Of a DNA stretch of 64,000 nucleotides, positions 10,101 through 16,618 are shown piece by piece. The notes under the pieces were generated by a model. It saw only the letters and a program-made list of their open reading frames with translations. It did no database searches and had not been told where the DNA came from. The translations under genes were made by a program, and so were the position numbers. Origin of the DNA: an uncultured bacterium (GTDB lineage: Bacteria; Verrucomicrobiota; Lentisphaeria; Victivallales; UBA1829). The DNA lies in the NCBI GenBank assembly GCA_900549415.1, contig URNX01000011.1, positions 1 through 64,000 on the forward strand, in the 5' to 3' direction. Every line of letters starts with the position of its first letter. Positions within the stretch are counted from its first letter, which is position 1.

Positions 10101-11081
10101 CTGATAGAGCAGGCCGTCGGGCGTGGAGCGGATCGCGAGACTGTGAGAGCCGAACTTCGCCTCTTTGTCGCTGATGAAGACGGGTTTGCTGTCGAAGATA
10201 TCGAAATTCATTCGACCGCGATGACGGAAGATCATGTAGCGCAGTCCCTGTTCAAAGGAGCTGTTCTGAAGCAGATTTTTCCCGGTCTGGTCGGGCAAGG
10301 CGTAGCGGTCGAGCGCCCAGAGGTCGCAGTTCGCGGCTTTGGTGACGCGTCCCGCGGGCGGGGTGAGAACGGTTCCGGCTTTTGCGCCCGGATCGAGCAC
10401 AAAGCGGAACGGCTTCTGCGGATCATCTGCGATGAGCTGGAGAAACGCGGCGGGAACGGAGGGAACGTTGATGAACTCCGTTGTACCGTTTTCGGGTTCC
10501 ACGGCAAAGCTCTTTTCGGGCTGTCCGGCGCAGAGACGGATTGCACGGGCGTTTCCGCTGAACATGCGGTCCGCTTTCAGCGTCTTGTCAACGTACGGGG
10601 GAAGCGTGAACTCCCGCGCGTCGATTTTGAACCGCGTTCCGCCGAATTCGACGCCGCGGAGGAAGAAGTTGATCTGCAGTTTTCTTTCCGCCTGCGGGAA
10701 ACGGGCTTCGAACTGCACTTTGCCGTCGGGACGCAGTGCGATTGAGAGCGTTCCGGAGCCTGGGAAATCGTAAATGATATTCTGTCCGTCTTCGCGGCGG
10801 GTTCCCTTGACGTCCTTGCCGTCGACCTGGATTGCGATTCCGCCGAATCTGCGGTCGGGGGAGCGGAAGTGAAGCTGGGGCGTGCCGGATTTGTAGCAGA
10901 TGACCTGCGCGGCTTCGCCCTGGAAACGGCAGAGTTCCTTGCCCGGGATGAAGCGGGTGTTTCGGACACTCTCCTTTTCGGAGGATTCAAACGGCGGTCT
11001 GGTTGCCGGCAGCGGCGGAAGCGCGGAAAGCGTCCCGGAGGCGAGCAGCGAGATGCTGAAAAGAATGGCGGAAAGTTTCAT
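7134..11081 (-). CDS. Large secreted multidomain glycoside-hydrolase-like protein with CBM9-like C-terminus
   Basis: A 1,315-residue exported protein. The start is the ATG at 11081 (MKLSAILFS), preceded by GAGAGGG, not the in-frame TTG 15 bases upstream. Regions: signal peptide 1-20; a domain at about 40-235 that is a paralogue of the adjacent 216-residue protein; a jelly-roll CBM4/9-like module at about 270-430; a linker domain; a TIM-barrel-like region at about 540-900 with candidate carboxylates in FLCEPEG (about 671) and SSPEGMHW (about 789); and a C-terminal CBM9-like domain from about 1093 (VIDGNPEKW...). I cannot place the catalytic domain in a numbered GH family. It probably degrades a polysaccharide outside the cytoplasm, together with the neighbouring hydrolases. 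Confidence 0.75.
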   Translation of the reverse strand: MKLSAILFSISLLASGTLSALPPLPATRPPFESSEKESVRNTRFIPGKELCRFQGEAAQVICYKSGTPQLHFRSPDRRFGGIAIQVDGKDVKGTRREDGQNIIYDFPGSGTLSIALRPDGKVQFEARFPQAERKLQINFFLRGVEFGGTRFKIDAREFTLPPYVDKTLKADRMFSGNARAIRLCAGQPEKSFAVEPENGTTEFINVPSVPAAFLQLIADDPQKPFRFVLDPGAKAGTVLTPPAGRVTKAANCDLWALDRYALPDQTGKNLLQNSSFEQGLRYMIFRHRGRMNFDIFDSKPVFISDKEAKFGSHSLAIRSTPDGLLYQPVSTHTILVGPGTCTLSFYAKTDKPGKQTLTVQFMDPALIWDSSKWPAVKVPLTGEWKRYTLTHTWKSSAAFPAVFSARSTADATCYIDGVQLEKGAKATPYEAPLAEGALRTSAPDNFVEYGKPVDAYLDIVTAPDAKGTVAVKVRDFFDTVKLQKTFSFTADAQGKARVDLPLNDLPRGIFIVESDYSIGGKKRYEIQRFSIMSFLNNTHKHKNMFVNTYVDPLFPMQIYRDVLDRYRKLGYGARSGFAVNDERLAKLADSFGVESSICRIAHARKDKNGRNVEILREIEWYLIPGRKKSDSLLVENIAQKEITPELLKRVEDAAAEITRNSPTVSGWYFLCEPEGTLPEWANPAYAKPEEYQKFIAFETAVAKGIKRGNPNAKLYTSATSNIASPDRMLFYDRLFAEAAKLGVRYDAVAAHCYRVGAPEYPVSLEQQYKNLFAVLDKHGYSDVKISSPEGMHWLPVRCLKSPFISDYPISSGHLNGLVPYTYDLSYAEKIGSAYRARSWLVGLKHQNRIRQMNASNYGAFEMDAILTPFAFQKIPNTLGRLLGNARFLEELNLFPNTRCYLFEDEQKRPVAVLWACMEEVDLGEAAAPDFLFKPAAGLELFDLMEAEHSLPADKNGETVLPLSPYPVFLRGKPGTTKEFAAMLRAGHGRSNIAQRPPMTVRLNSASEVAVHLENIENTTLSGTLLSPGGDRNVSIPAGGSTDFTLPLPVPLSAEKQTSYDLTLRFRKQGGKNEVFRYDRSFAGLLAKRAEQPVVIDGNPEKWNAYPAIPMSTRFRGKFLQHRGIFPDAGDFSASYKIAWDENGLYLAVFVRDDKFVWKKYPRIKDGWKNDSLQVFFDTFADGRDSDRKRTTGSDDWSYGIYPQDAAGSALAVWRYLTPDVQLTRGVAGAKADTLADDVKTAFRKTADGYFYEVAFSPKSVEPFRLKAGNTLGIGILLNDADDPSQQEPRSRLTNTTGTDMPNERPDFWPLIRLTD

Positions 11082-11092
11082 CGTTTTCCCTC

Positions 11093-11743
11093 TCAATTTT
11101 CAAAAGTGAAGCTGAACGGTTCCGCCGGCTTTGCGGGGAGAATATGGAAAAACGCGTTGCCCGATTTCGGGGAGTTGTGCAGAACGACTTCGGTTTTCTC
11201 CGGCATTTTCACGGAAAACGCGCGGTCCGCATTGCCTTCGCCGAAAGAGACGAGATCCGTCTTCTCCTGGAAGAGTTTGCGGTTTCCCGGCGCGGCGTCC
11301 GCATTGATTTCGAGGGGGTAATCCATGCCGTTGACTTTGACGGAGGTTCCGGTGAATGCGGCGGTTTTGATGAAGAAGGAGAGATTCAGTTTTTTCGCTC
11401 CGGGGAAGGAGGCCGTGAGCTGAACTTTCTTTTCGCCGTTGATGAGAATCGTGAGTTTGCCGTCATTGGGGAAACTGTAGGTGACAACGCCGTCTTTCTG
11501 CGATCGTGTTCCCTTGACCGGCTTGCCGTCGACTTCGATGGAGAGACCGCCGAACCGCTGATCCGGTCTGACGGTGTGAAACTGCGGCGTTCCCTGATTG
11601 TAGCACATCAGATGAATGTTTCCGGAGGTGAAGCGGCAGAGGCTCTTGCCTTCGACGTACTGCACCGGGGCGGCGTTGAGTGCGGAAAGAGTCATCGAAC
11701 CCGCAAGCAGAGCGGCGGAGAGAAGAAGTGTGGATTTTTTCAT
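11093..11743 (-). CDS. Small secreted protein, paralogue of the N-terminal domain of the adjacent large hydrolase
   Basis: A 216-residue protein with a clear signal peptide (MKKSTLLLSAALLAGSMTL...). After it, the sequence matches residues 40-235 of the next gene product along its length. Shared blocks include GK-LCRF, CY--GTPQ-H, PD-RFGG, VDGK-VKGTR and a late FP-A-KL-L-FF block. The pattern suggests a beta-sandwich, perhaps a binding module, but I recognise no named family. Stop codon and downstream start are 9 bases apart, with the downstream ribosome site overlapping the end of this gene. Its own start has AAGGGAA upstream. Function unknown; context points to glycan capture. Confidence 0.75.
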   Translation of the reverse strand: MKKSTLLLSAALLAGSMTLSALNAAPVQYVEGKSLCRFTSGNIHLMCYNQGTPQFHTVRPDQRFGGLSIEVDGKPVKGTRSQKDGVVTYSFPNDGKLTILINGEKKVQLTASFPGAKKLNLSFFIKTAAFTGTSVKVNGMDYPLEINADAAPGNRKLFQEKTDLVSFGEGNADRAFSVKMPEKTEVVLHNSPKSGNAFFHILPAKPAEPFSFTFEN

Positions 11744-11764
11744 GTCTGTATTCCCTTTTTTGTG

Positions 11765-12574
11765 TTATTTTGTCTGATAGTTGTCCGAATCCCATTGTGC
11801 TTTTGCGGAAATGGCGGTGACGCTGCCGTCCTGACGCAGATTGTTCAGGGTTCCGCCGTGGTAGAGACCGAAGTCAAGGCGTCTCGGCTTGACGGAAGTC
11901 CACGTCAGACCGTCGCTGGTGTATGCGTTCGGTCCGAGTCCGAAAAACGAGGATTTCAGACCTTCATCATAAACGGAATCGAACGGAGTTTCGGCCATCA
12001 TGATGCGGTTGTTTTTCAGGCTGGTGATTTTTTTCGGCAGGATGAGAGACTGCATGTCGTTGGCGGTGAATCTTCCCCAGCCGTAGTTGTCCTGGCGGCT
12101 CATCGGTTCAACCAGCGGGGTGTAATTGGTTGCGGAACGGTAAGCGCTTTTGCCGAGCTGAATCGGAGCATAATTCGTTGCGATCGGACAGGAGAAGATT
12201 TTGTCGGTCGGGACGAGCTGCGCGGAGTATGCGCCGATTCCCTTCGAAGAGTCTTCCCACTCTCCGGGAGGGAAGCCGTTTGGGAGTTTCTTCATGATGT
12301 CGGCGACGAAATAGCTCCAGCCCCAGCGTCTCATGTGCGGGGTGAGATAGTCGTCGTTGTTGGACGTGTAGATCATAACCGCCTGTCCGATGCTTTTCAG
12401 ATTGCTCGTGCAGACGGATTTCTGAGCGGTCATTCTTGCCTTGTTCAATGCGGGCAGAAGCATGCCGGCGAGGATGGCGATGATGGCCACTACCACGAGG
12501 AGCTCTATGAGGGTAAACCAGCTGGTTCTCCTCTTGATGTATGAGATACTTTTTCCGGTCGGATGAGGTTTCAT
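11765..12574 (-). CDS. Prepilin-type N-terminal methylation protein with H-X9-DG signature
   Basis: About 269 residues. A short basic leader is followed by WFTLIELLVVVAIIAILAGML, the type IV/type II pseudopilin cleavage and membrane-helix signature (cut before F, Glu5 present). Near the C-terminus, H-GGTLNNLRQ-DG fits the H-X9-DG processing-associated motif of the large pseudopilin families of Lentisphaerae and Planctomycetes. I chose the ATG at 12574, with AAGGAAGG upstream; an in-frame ATG at 12607 with AAAGGA is nearly as good. Such proteins are often encoded beside secreted hydrolases, as here, and may belong to a secretion or surface-display apparatus. That role is inferred. Confidence 0.85.
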   Translation of the reverse strand: MKPHPTGKSISYIKRRTSWFTLIELLVVVAIIAILAGMLLPALNKARMTAQKSVCTSNLKSIGQAVMIYTSNNDDYLTPHMRRWGWSYFVADIMKKLPNGFPPGEWEDSSKGIGAYSAQLVPTDKIFSCPIATNYAPIQLGKSAYRSATNYTPLVEPMSRQDNYGWGRFTANDMQSLILPKKITSLKNNRIMMAETPFDSVYDEGLKSSFFGLGPNAYTSDGLTWTSVKPRRLDFGLYHGGTLNNLRQDGSVTAISAKAQWDSDNYQTK

Positions 12575-12650
12575 GGCGCAGCCTTCCTTTCGTTTGTTTC
12601 TGTTCATTTGTCTGTTCCTTTTGTTTTTTTATGTTTTATGTGGTGTTGTT

Positions 12651-14492
12651 TCAATCTTCCATCTCAAAAAGGACCGTGTCGGGGGCGCGGAAGTTCCATT
12701 GGAATTCGGAGACGTTTTCCGCGGCGAGTTTGCCTGAGAAAAGTTCGGTGATTTTCGTGACGCGGCGCGGAAGACGGATCGTCATTTCTCCGCCCTCTTT
12801 CGAGTGGAGCGCAAGAAAACGGTCATCCGCATAAACGGGGATTTCCGCATCGGAATAGAGATGAACTCCGGCGGATTTTGCGAGCGACTTCAGCATTGCA
12901 GGCGTGAGTTCGGCGGGGTTGCGCAGAAACGCGGAAGTCCAGCCGCTCATCCGCTGAACGGAGAGACCGGAGACATGCGGATCGGCGCCGGTCCAGCGGC
13001 GGATGCGCGATTCGTCAAAGCTCGTGCCGTCGCTGATTCCTGGCGCGTAGAACCAGAGAACCGTGCGGTTGCCGTTGAGGACATAGCGGTTCAGGAGTTC
13101 CGCCTTCTCCGGGGTGATTTCCCAGGGGGTGGTGAAGAGGAAGAATTTGATTTTGTCCAAATTCGGAATCGACGGGACGTCGCGCAGGCACCAGGTTTCG
13201 AACGGAGCGCCGAGACGGTTCAGTTTTTTGCGGATGTCGGGCTGGAAATCCCGCTGGCGCGGCGAACGCTGGTCGAAGTATGCAAGCGCTTCGGGATCGA
13301 CGATCATCGCGACTTCCTCGACGTTGCGCGAGGGACGGTTGATGCGGCTGTCGTAAATCTCCTTCATCCGGCGGAAGTTTTCAAAGAGGACGGGTTCCTG
13401 ATAGAATCCGCCCCACATGTCGAACCACCAGAGCGAAGAGCGTTTGAGGAGGGCGAGGGAGAATTCGCGTTTGATTCCGGCGACGTCCTCTTCCGTGTTT
13501 TCCCAGTGCGGGACATGGAGCGAGACGTAGGGGGTGAGATCGCGGTTGTGGGTGTGCGTGCGCTGGTCGCATTCGTGCATGTGGATCTTGCCCGCGAGTT
13601 TTTCGGAGCCGGAACAGCCGAGCCATCCGCCGCCACCGCCCATCGCGCGGTCGCCGTAGGAGCCGGGGGAGATCATGAAGTCGATATCGGGCGATTTGAG
13701 CACCTGTTCATATGCAAGGTGTCCGCTTTCCGCCGCGCCGAGCCGGGTGATGACATAGCCGTAGAAAACGCCGATTTCCGCTTCCGGGCGGATGAGTTTG
13801 CGGGCTTCCGCGGCGAATTCGCAGATGGTGTTTCCAACGAGTTCACTGCAGAAGCGGCGGTATTCGAGTACGTCGGAGGAGACGGCGGGATCGAAGAGGA
13901 GTCCGTCGTAATCGGGCGTGTTCATTTTGAGCGCGGAGGGCGGTTCCGCCGGGGCGAGCGCGTTTGCGGCGCGCCACTCGTTGCAGGCGCGCTGCTTGTG
14001 GAGTCCGCAGAGTTCGCCGTTGTGGTCGAACCACTCGTCGGTGTGTCCGCAGGCGAGAACATAGGCCTGAATGGAGTCGGCGTAATGCGCTTCTGCGTAT
14101 TCGAGGAACGCGCGGAGATAGTGAAGGGTCGCCTCTTTCCAGCGTGGATTGGCGAGGGCTTCGGTGAGATGCGTGAAGCTGTCGCCGGATTCATGCGCGA
14201 GGCTCAGCTGACGGGAGAGCCATTCGGGGGAATTGAGGTCGATCATGCAGATGAAATTTGCATCCGGGACGGCTTTTTTGAGGTCTGCGATCTGCTGATC
14301 GAGCGATCCGAATTCATATCGGTCAAACCAGTTCCAGATGGACGGGTACTGCGCGTAGGGCTGTCCGAGTGAGTTCGTCGTGTTGCCCGGGAAGAAACAG
14401 ATGGTCCGCACACCCGCCGCGGCGAAGCGCTTCATTGCCTCGAATTCAGGCAGGAAGGAACGGTACGCAAAATAGTGCCGGTTTGTCTTCAT
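12651..14492 (-). CDS. GH42-like (clan GH-A) glycoside hydrolase
   Basis: First gene of the glycan cluster; 613 residues, no signal peptide. The N-terminal half reads as a TIM barrel of the beta-galactosidase type (FAAAGVRTICFFPG, then WNWFDRYEFGSLDQQI), with a candidate acid in ACGHTDEW and a second carboxylate in the MHECDQRTH region. From about 390 it looks like the Rossmann-like trimerisation domain of GH42 enzymes (VAMIVDPEALAYFD... FFLFTTPWEITPEKAELLNRYV), followed by a small beta domain. The start has AAAGGA upstream. It faces the AraC gene across a 116-bp divergent promoter region. Substrate is unknown; exact family could differ from GH42. Confidence 0.7.
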   Translation of the reverse strand: MKTNRHYFAYRSFLPEFEAMKRFAAAGVRTICFFPGNTTNSLGQPYAQYPSIWNWFDRYEFGSLDQQIADLKKAVPDANFICMIDLNSPEWLSRQLSLAHESGDSFTHLTEALANPRWKEATLHYLRAFLEYAEAHYADSIQAYVLACGHTDEWFDHNGELCGLHKQRACNEWRAANALAPAEPPSALKMNTPDYDGLLFDPAVSSDVLEYRRFCSELVGNTICEFAAEARKLIRPEAEIGVFYGYVITRLGAAESGHLAYEQVLKSPDIDFMISPGSYGDRAMGGGGGWLGCSGSEKLAGKIHMHECDQRTHTHNRDLTPYVSLHVPHWENTEEDVAGIKREFSLALLKRSSLWWFDMWGGFYQEPVLFENFRRMKEIYDSRINRPSRNVEEVAMIVDPEALAYFDQRSPRQRDFQPDIRKKLNRLGAPFETWCLRDVPSIPNLDKIKFFLFTTPWEITPEKAELLNRYVLNGNRTVLWFYAPGISDGTSFDESRIRRWTGADPHVSGLSVQRMSGWTSAFLRNPAELTPAMLKSLAKSAGVHLYSDAEIPVYADDRFLALHSKEGGEMTIRLPRRVTKITELFSGKLAAENVSEFQWNFRAPDTVLFEMED

Positions 14493-14521
14493 AGTTGTAG
14501 TCCTTTTTTTGTTTTCGCTAT

Positions 14522-14527
14522 ATTATA
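14522..14527 (-). promoter_or_regulatory. -10 element of the glycan cluster promoter
   Basis: A perfect TATAAT on the minus strand, 29 bases upstream of the GH42-like start codon. No good -35 hexamer sits at the right distance, which fits a promoter that needs an activator such as the divergent AraC protein. Confidence 0.6.
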
Positions 14528-14549
14528 GCATAAAAATCCGTGAAAAACC

Positions 14550-14578
14550 TTGAAAAAAGTGCCATTTTACAGTATATT
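14550..14578 (+). promoter_or_regulatory. Promoter of the AraC-family gene
   Basis: TTGAAA (14550-14555), a 17-bp spacer and TATATT (14573-14578), 30 bases before the AraC start codon. It matches the sigma70-like pattern seen elsewhere in this window. Confidence 0.75.
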
Positions 14579-14585
14579 GGTGCCA
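14559..14585. promoter_or_regulatory. Paired 21-bp-spaced GTGCCA half-sites
   Basis: GTGCCA occurs at 14559-14564 and 14580-14585, exactly 21 bp apart in direct orientation. AraC proteins with two helix-turn-helix units typically bind tandem half-sites at about this spacing. The first copy is inside the spacer of the araC-type promoter and the second at its likely start of transcription, so binding could autorepress while activating the divergent operon. Confidence 0.6.
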
Positions 14586-14608
14586 AAATGAAAAAAGAGG
14601 GCTGAATT

Positions 14609-15511
14609 ATGCTTCCATTGTACATTTCAAATCTGGCGGGATACGGCCGGACGAACCGGATTCCCCTTTATGTGGAAGAGGTTGCGGAGAAGCATCCGGA
14701 GAAGCGCTTCCATTCGCATACGTTTTCGGAACTGGTTCTGGTGCTGCGCGGCGAGGCGTTGCATCTGGTGGGGGAGGAATCGTTCGAGGTTCGCCGCGGC
14801 GATCTGCTGGTGCTGCATCCCGGTGCGGTGCACGGATACGACAAGACGGGAAATTTCGGAATCATCAACCTCACTTACGATTACCACAAGCTCTCCATGC
14901 CGATTCTCGACGGCTATGAACTTCCACTGTTCCGCCGGTTCTTTCCCTCCGCCGGAACGGTGTTCAGCGATGCGGAACTGTGCCGTCCGGCGGCGGTTCT
15001 GCCGGAAGAGAAGATCGACGCGTTCGGCGGGGCAATCCGGGCGCTGGAGCAGGAACTGAACAGCACGAATCCGGGGAACTTCTATCTGAGCATGGCGATG
15101 TTCATGTCGGTTATGGCGGAGATTGCGCGCTCGGTTCCTGAGACGGCGGAGCAGCACCCGGAGATGTCGCGTCTCGGCGGAGTGATCGACTATCTTTACC
15201 GCAATCTGACGGAGCCGGTGAGCGTGGAAGCGCTGGCGAAGATGGCGAATCTTTCGCGCCGGACGTTCTTCCGTCTGTTCCGGCGGATGACGGGGAGTTC
15301 TCCGCAGGAATACCGTACGCGTCTGAAGCTGAAGATGGCGGTGGAACTGCTGACCTCATCGGAGCTGAGCATCGGGGAGATTGCGATGCGGTGCGGCTTT
15401 TCCGATTCGAACTATTTCTGCCGGGTGTTCCGCGAGTACCTTTCCACGACGCCGCGGCAGTTCCGTCTGAATGCGCTGAAGTCGCCTGCTGTGCTGCGTC
15501 CGGACGCCTGA
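14609..15511 (+). CDS. AraC-family transcriptional regulator
   Basis: 300 residues. The N-terminal cupin sensing domain (about 1-150) contains the HSHTFSELVLVLRGE and RRGDLLVLHPGAVHGY strands typical of sugar-binding AraC regulators such as RhaS/RhaR. The C-terminal 100 residues carry two helix-turn-helix motifs, including the family signature ending in GFSDSNYFCRVFREYLSTTPRQFR. The start has a GAGGG ribosome site. It is transcribed away from the glycan cluster, which it most likely controls. A rhamnose-type signal would fit the GH78-like gene but is speculative. Its stop codon is one base from that of the convergent GntR-type gene. Confidence 0.92.
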   Translation: MLPLYISNLAGYGRTNRIPLYVEEVAEKHPEKRFHSHTFSELVLVLRGEALHLVGEESFEVRRGDLLVLHPGAVHGYDKTGNFGIINLTYDYHKLSMPILDGYELPLFRRFFPSAGTVFSDAELCRPAAVLPEEKIDAFGGAIRALEQELNSTNPGNFYLSMAMFMSVMAEIARSVPETAEQHPEMSRLGGVIDYLYRNLTEPVSVEALAKMANLSRRTFFRLFRRMTGSSPQEYRTRLKLKMAVELLTSSELSIGEIAMRCGFSDSNYFCRVFREYLSTTPRQFRLNALKSPAVLRPDA

Positions 15512-15512
15512 G

Positions 15513-16529
15513 TCACTCTTCCGGCGGGAGGATGAGTTCGGTTTTGACTTCGGATTGGAAGGCGGTTCCGCCGGCAGAGAGCCAGCGGCGGATTTCCTGA
15601 TAGATTTTTTCGAACCGCTGGCGCATCATGCAGATACCCGGATACCCGCGCAGGGGTTCGATGATGTCGAAGCAGAGCAGTTTGAAATCTTTGCCCGGGG
15701 TGAGACCGTGCGCGCGGGCGGCGGTGACGAACGGGATGATGGTTTCCGCTCCGAGAATGAAAATCGCCCGCGGGATTTCCGGACGGCGGAAGAGGTCGTT
15801 CGCAATTTCCGCGATCTCTTTCGGGATATCCTGGAAGTCGCGGATGAAAAGGCGGTCGGACGCGAGCTTTGCACCCTGCTCGACGGCGGATTCAAAGAAT
15901 GCGAGGATGCGGTCGTACTGGTACGGGTGCATGGTTCCGGCGGCGCGAGCGATAAGCGTCACTTCGGAACCGCCCGTGCGGAGCAGCCAGTTGAGCCCTT
16001 CGGAGATGCTCGCTTTGGAGTCGGTGATGACATGACTGTAGTTTTTATATTTCCGGTTCAGCAGAAGCTGGGGGACATGGTTGTCTGCGAAATAATCCAT
16101 GATGTGGATGTTGCTCATGGAGGGCATGAGCCATGCGACGGCGTTTCCCGGGCGGCAGATTTCGGTGAAGTGTTCGCCGATGACCTGTGAGCGCAAGCCG
16201 ATGACCTGAATATCTTCGATTCCGCCCTGGAAGAGAATTTCGCGCAGACTCTGGAGGAGTTCCGCATAGCTCTGCCAGTCGGTGATGAGATAGAGCGTGT
16301 GGATGCGGTTGTCGGGGTGCATGTTGCGGACGTAGGTCCGTGCGCCCTGCCGCGCGCAGAGGTATCCGGATTCCGCGAGATTGCGCACAGCGCGTTCAAT
16401 GGTTGTCCGCGAACAGTGATATTTCCTGCAGAGCTGATGCCGCGATGGTATCGGGTCGCCCGCCTTCGCCCCGTGTTCGAGGAGGTCGGCGAGAATTTTG
16501 TTCTGGATGTAATCGGTTTTTTTCAGCAT
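15513..16529 (-). CDS. GntR-type HTH / LacI-type sensor hybrid regulator
   Basis: 338 residues. Residues 1-70 form a GntR winged helix (DPIPSRHQLCRKYHCSRTTI, then AVRNLAESGYLCARQGART). The rest has the fold of LacI/periplasmic binding protein sensors, with IFILGAETIIPFVTAARAHG and a terminal signature near LLCFDIIEPLRGY. Such hybrids (AraR-like) bind a sugar and regulate its uptake or breakdown. It follows the symporter gene in the same direction, 89 bp away, so regulation of that transporter is the simplest inference. No Shine-Dalgarno is visible; a TATTAT-like element lies within a dozen bases of the ATG, so the mRNA may be nearly leaderless. Confidence 0.88.
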   Translation of the reverse strand: MLKKTDYIQNKILADLLEHGAKAGDPIPSRHQLCRKYHCSRTTIERAVRNLAESGYLCARQGARTYVRNMHPDNRIHTLYLITDWQSYAELLQSLREILFQGGIEDIQVIGLRSQVIGEHFTEICRPGNAVAWLMPSMSNIHIMDYFADNHVPQLLLNRKYKNYSHVITDSKASISEGLNWLLRTGGSEVTLIARAAGTMHPYQYDRILAFFESAVEQGAKLASDRLFIRDFQDIPKEIAEIANDLFRRPEIPRAIFILGAETIIPFVTAARAHGLTPGKDFKLLCFDIIEPLRGYPGICMMRQRFEKIYQEIRRWLSAGGTAFQSEVKTELILPPEE

Positions 16530-16578
16530 AATGAGGATAATATATCACCGGTTCAGGCAGAACGCAAGCGGTGAAGTG

Positions 16579-16609
16579 CCGGCACGGAAGAGTTCGCTCT
16601 CCGTGCCGG
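16579..16609 (-). terminator. Hairpin between symporter and GntR/LacI regulator genes
   Basis: A strong stem (arms 16579-16592 and 16597-16609, one bulged A) with a TTCG loop lies 9 bases past the symporter stop. No T-run follows, so it may attenuate or stabilise the transcript rather than end it fully. Confidence 0.6.
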
Positions 16610-16618
16610 ATTCCTCTC

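Noticed and set aside
8643..10745. 700-codon plus-strand frame opposite the large secreted hydrolase
   Set aside because: Antisense shadow created by codon bias of the real minus-strand gene.
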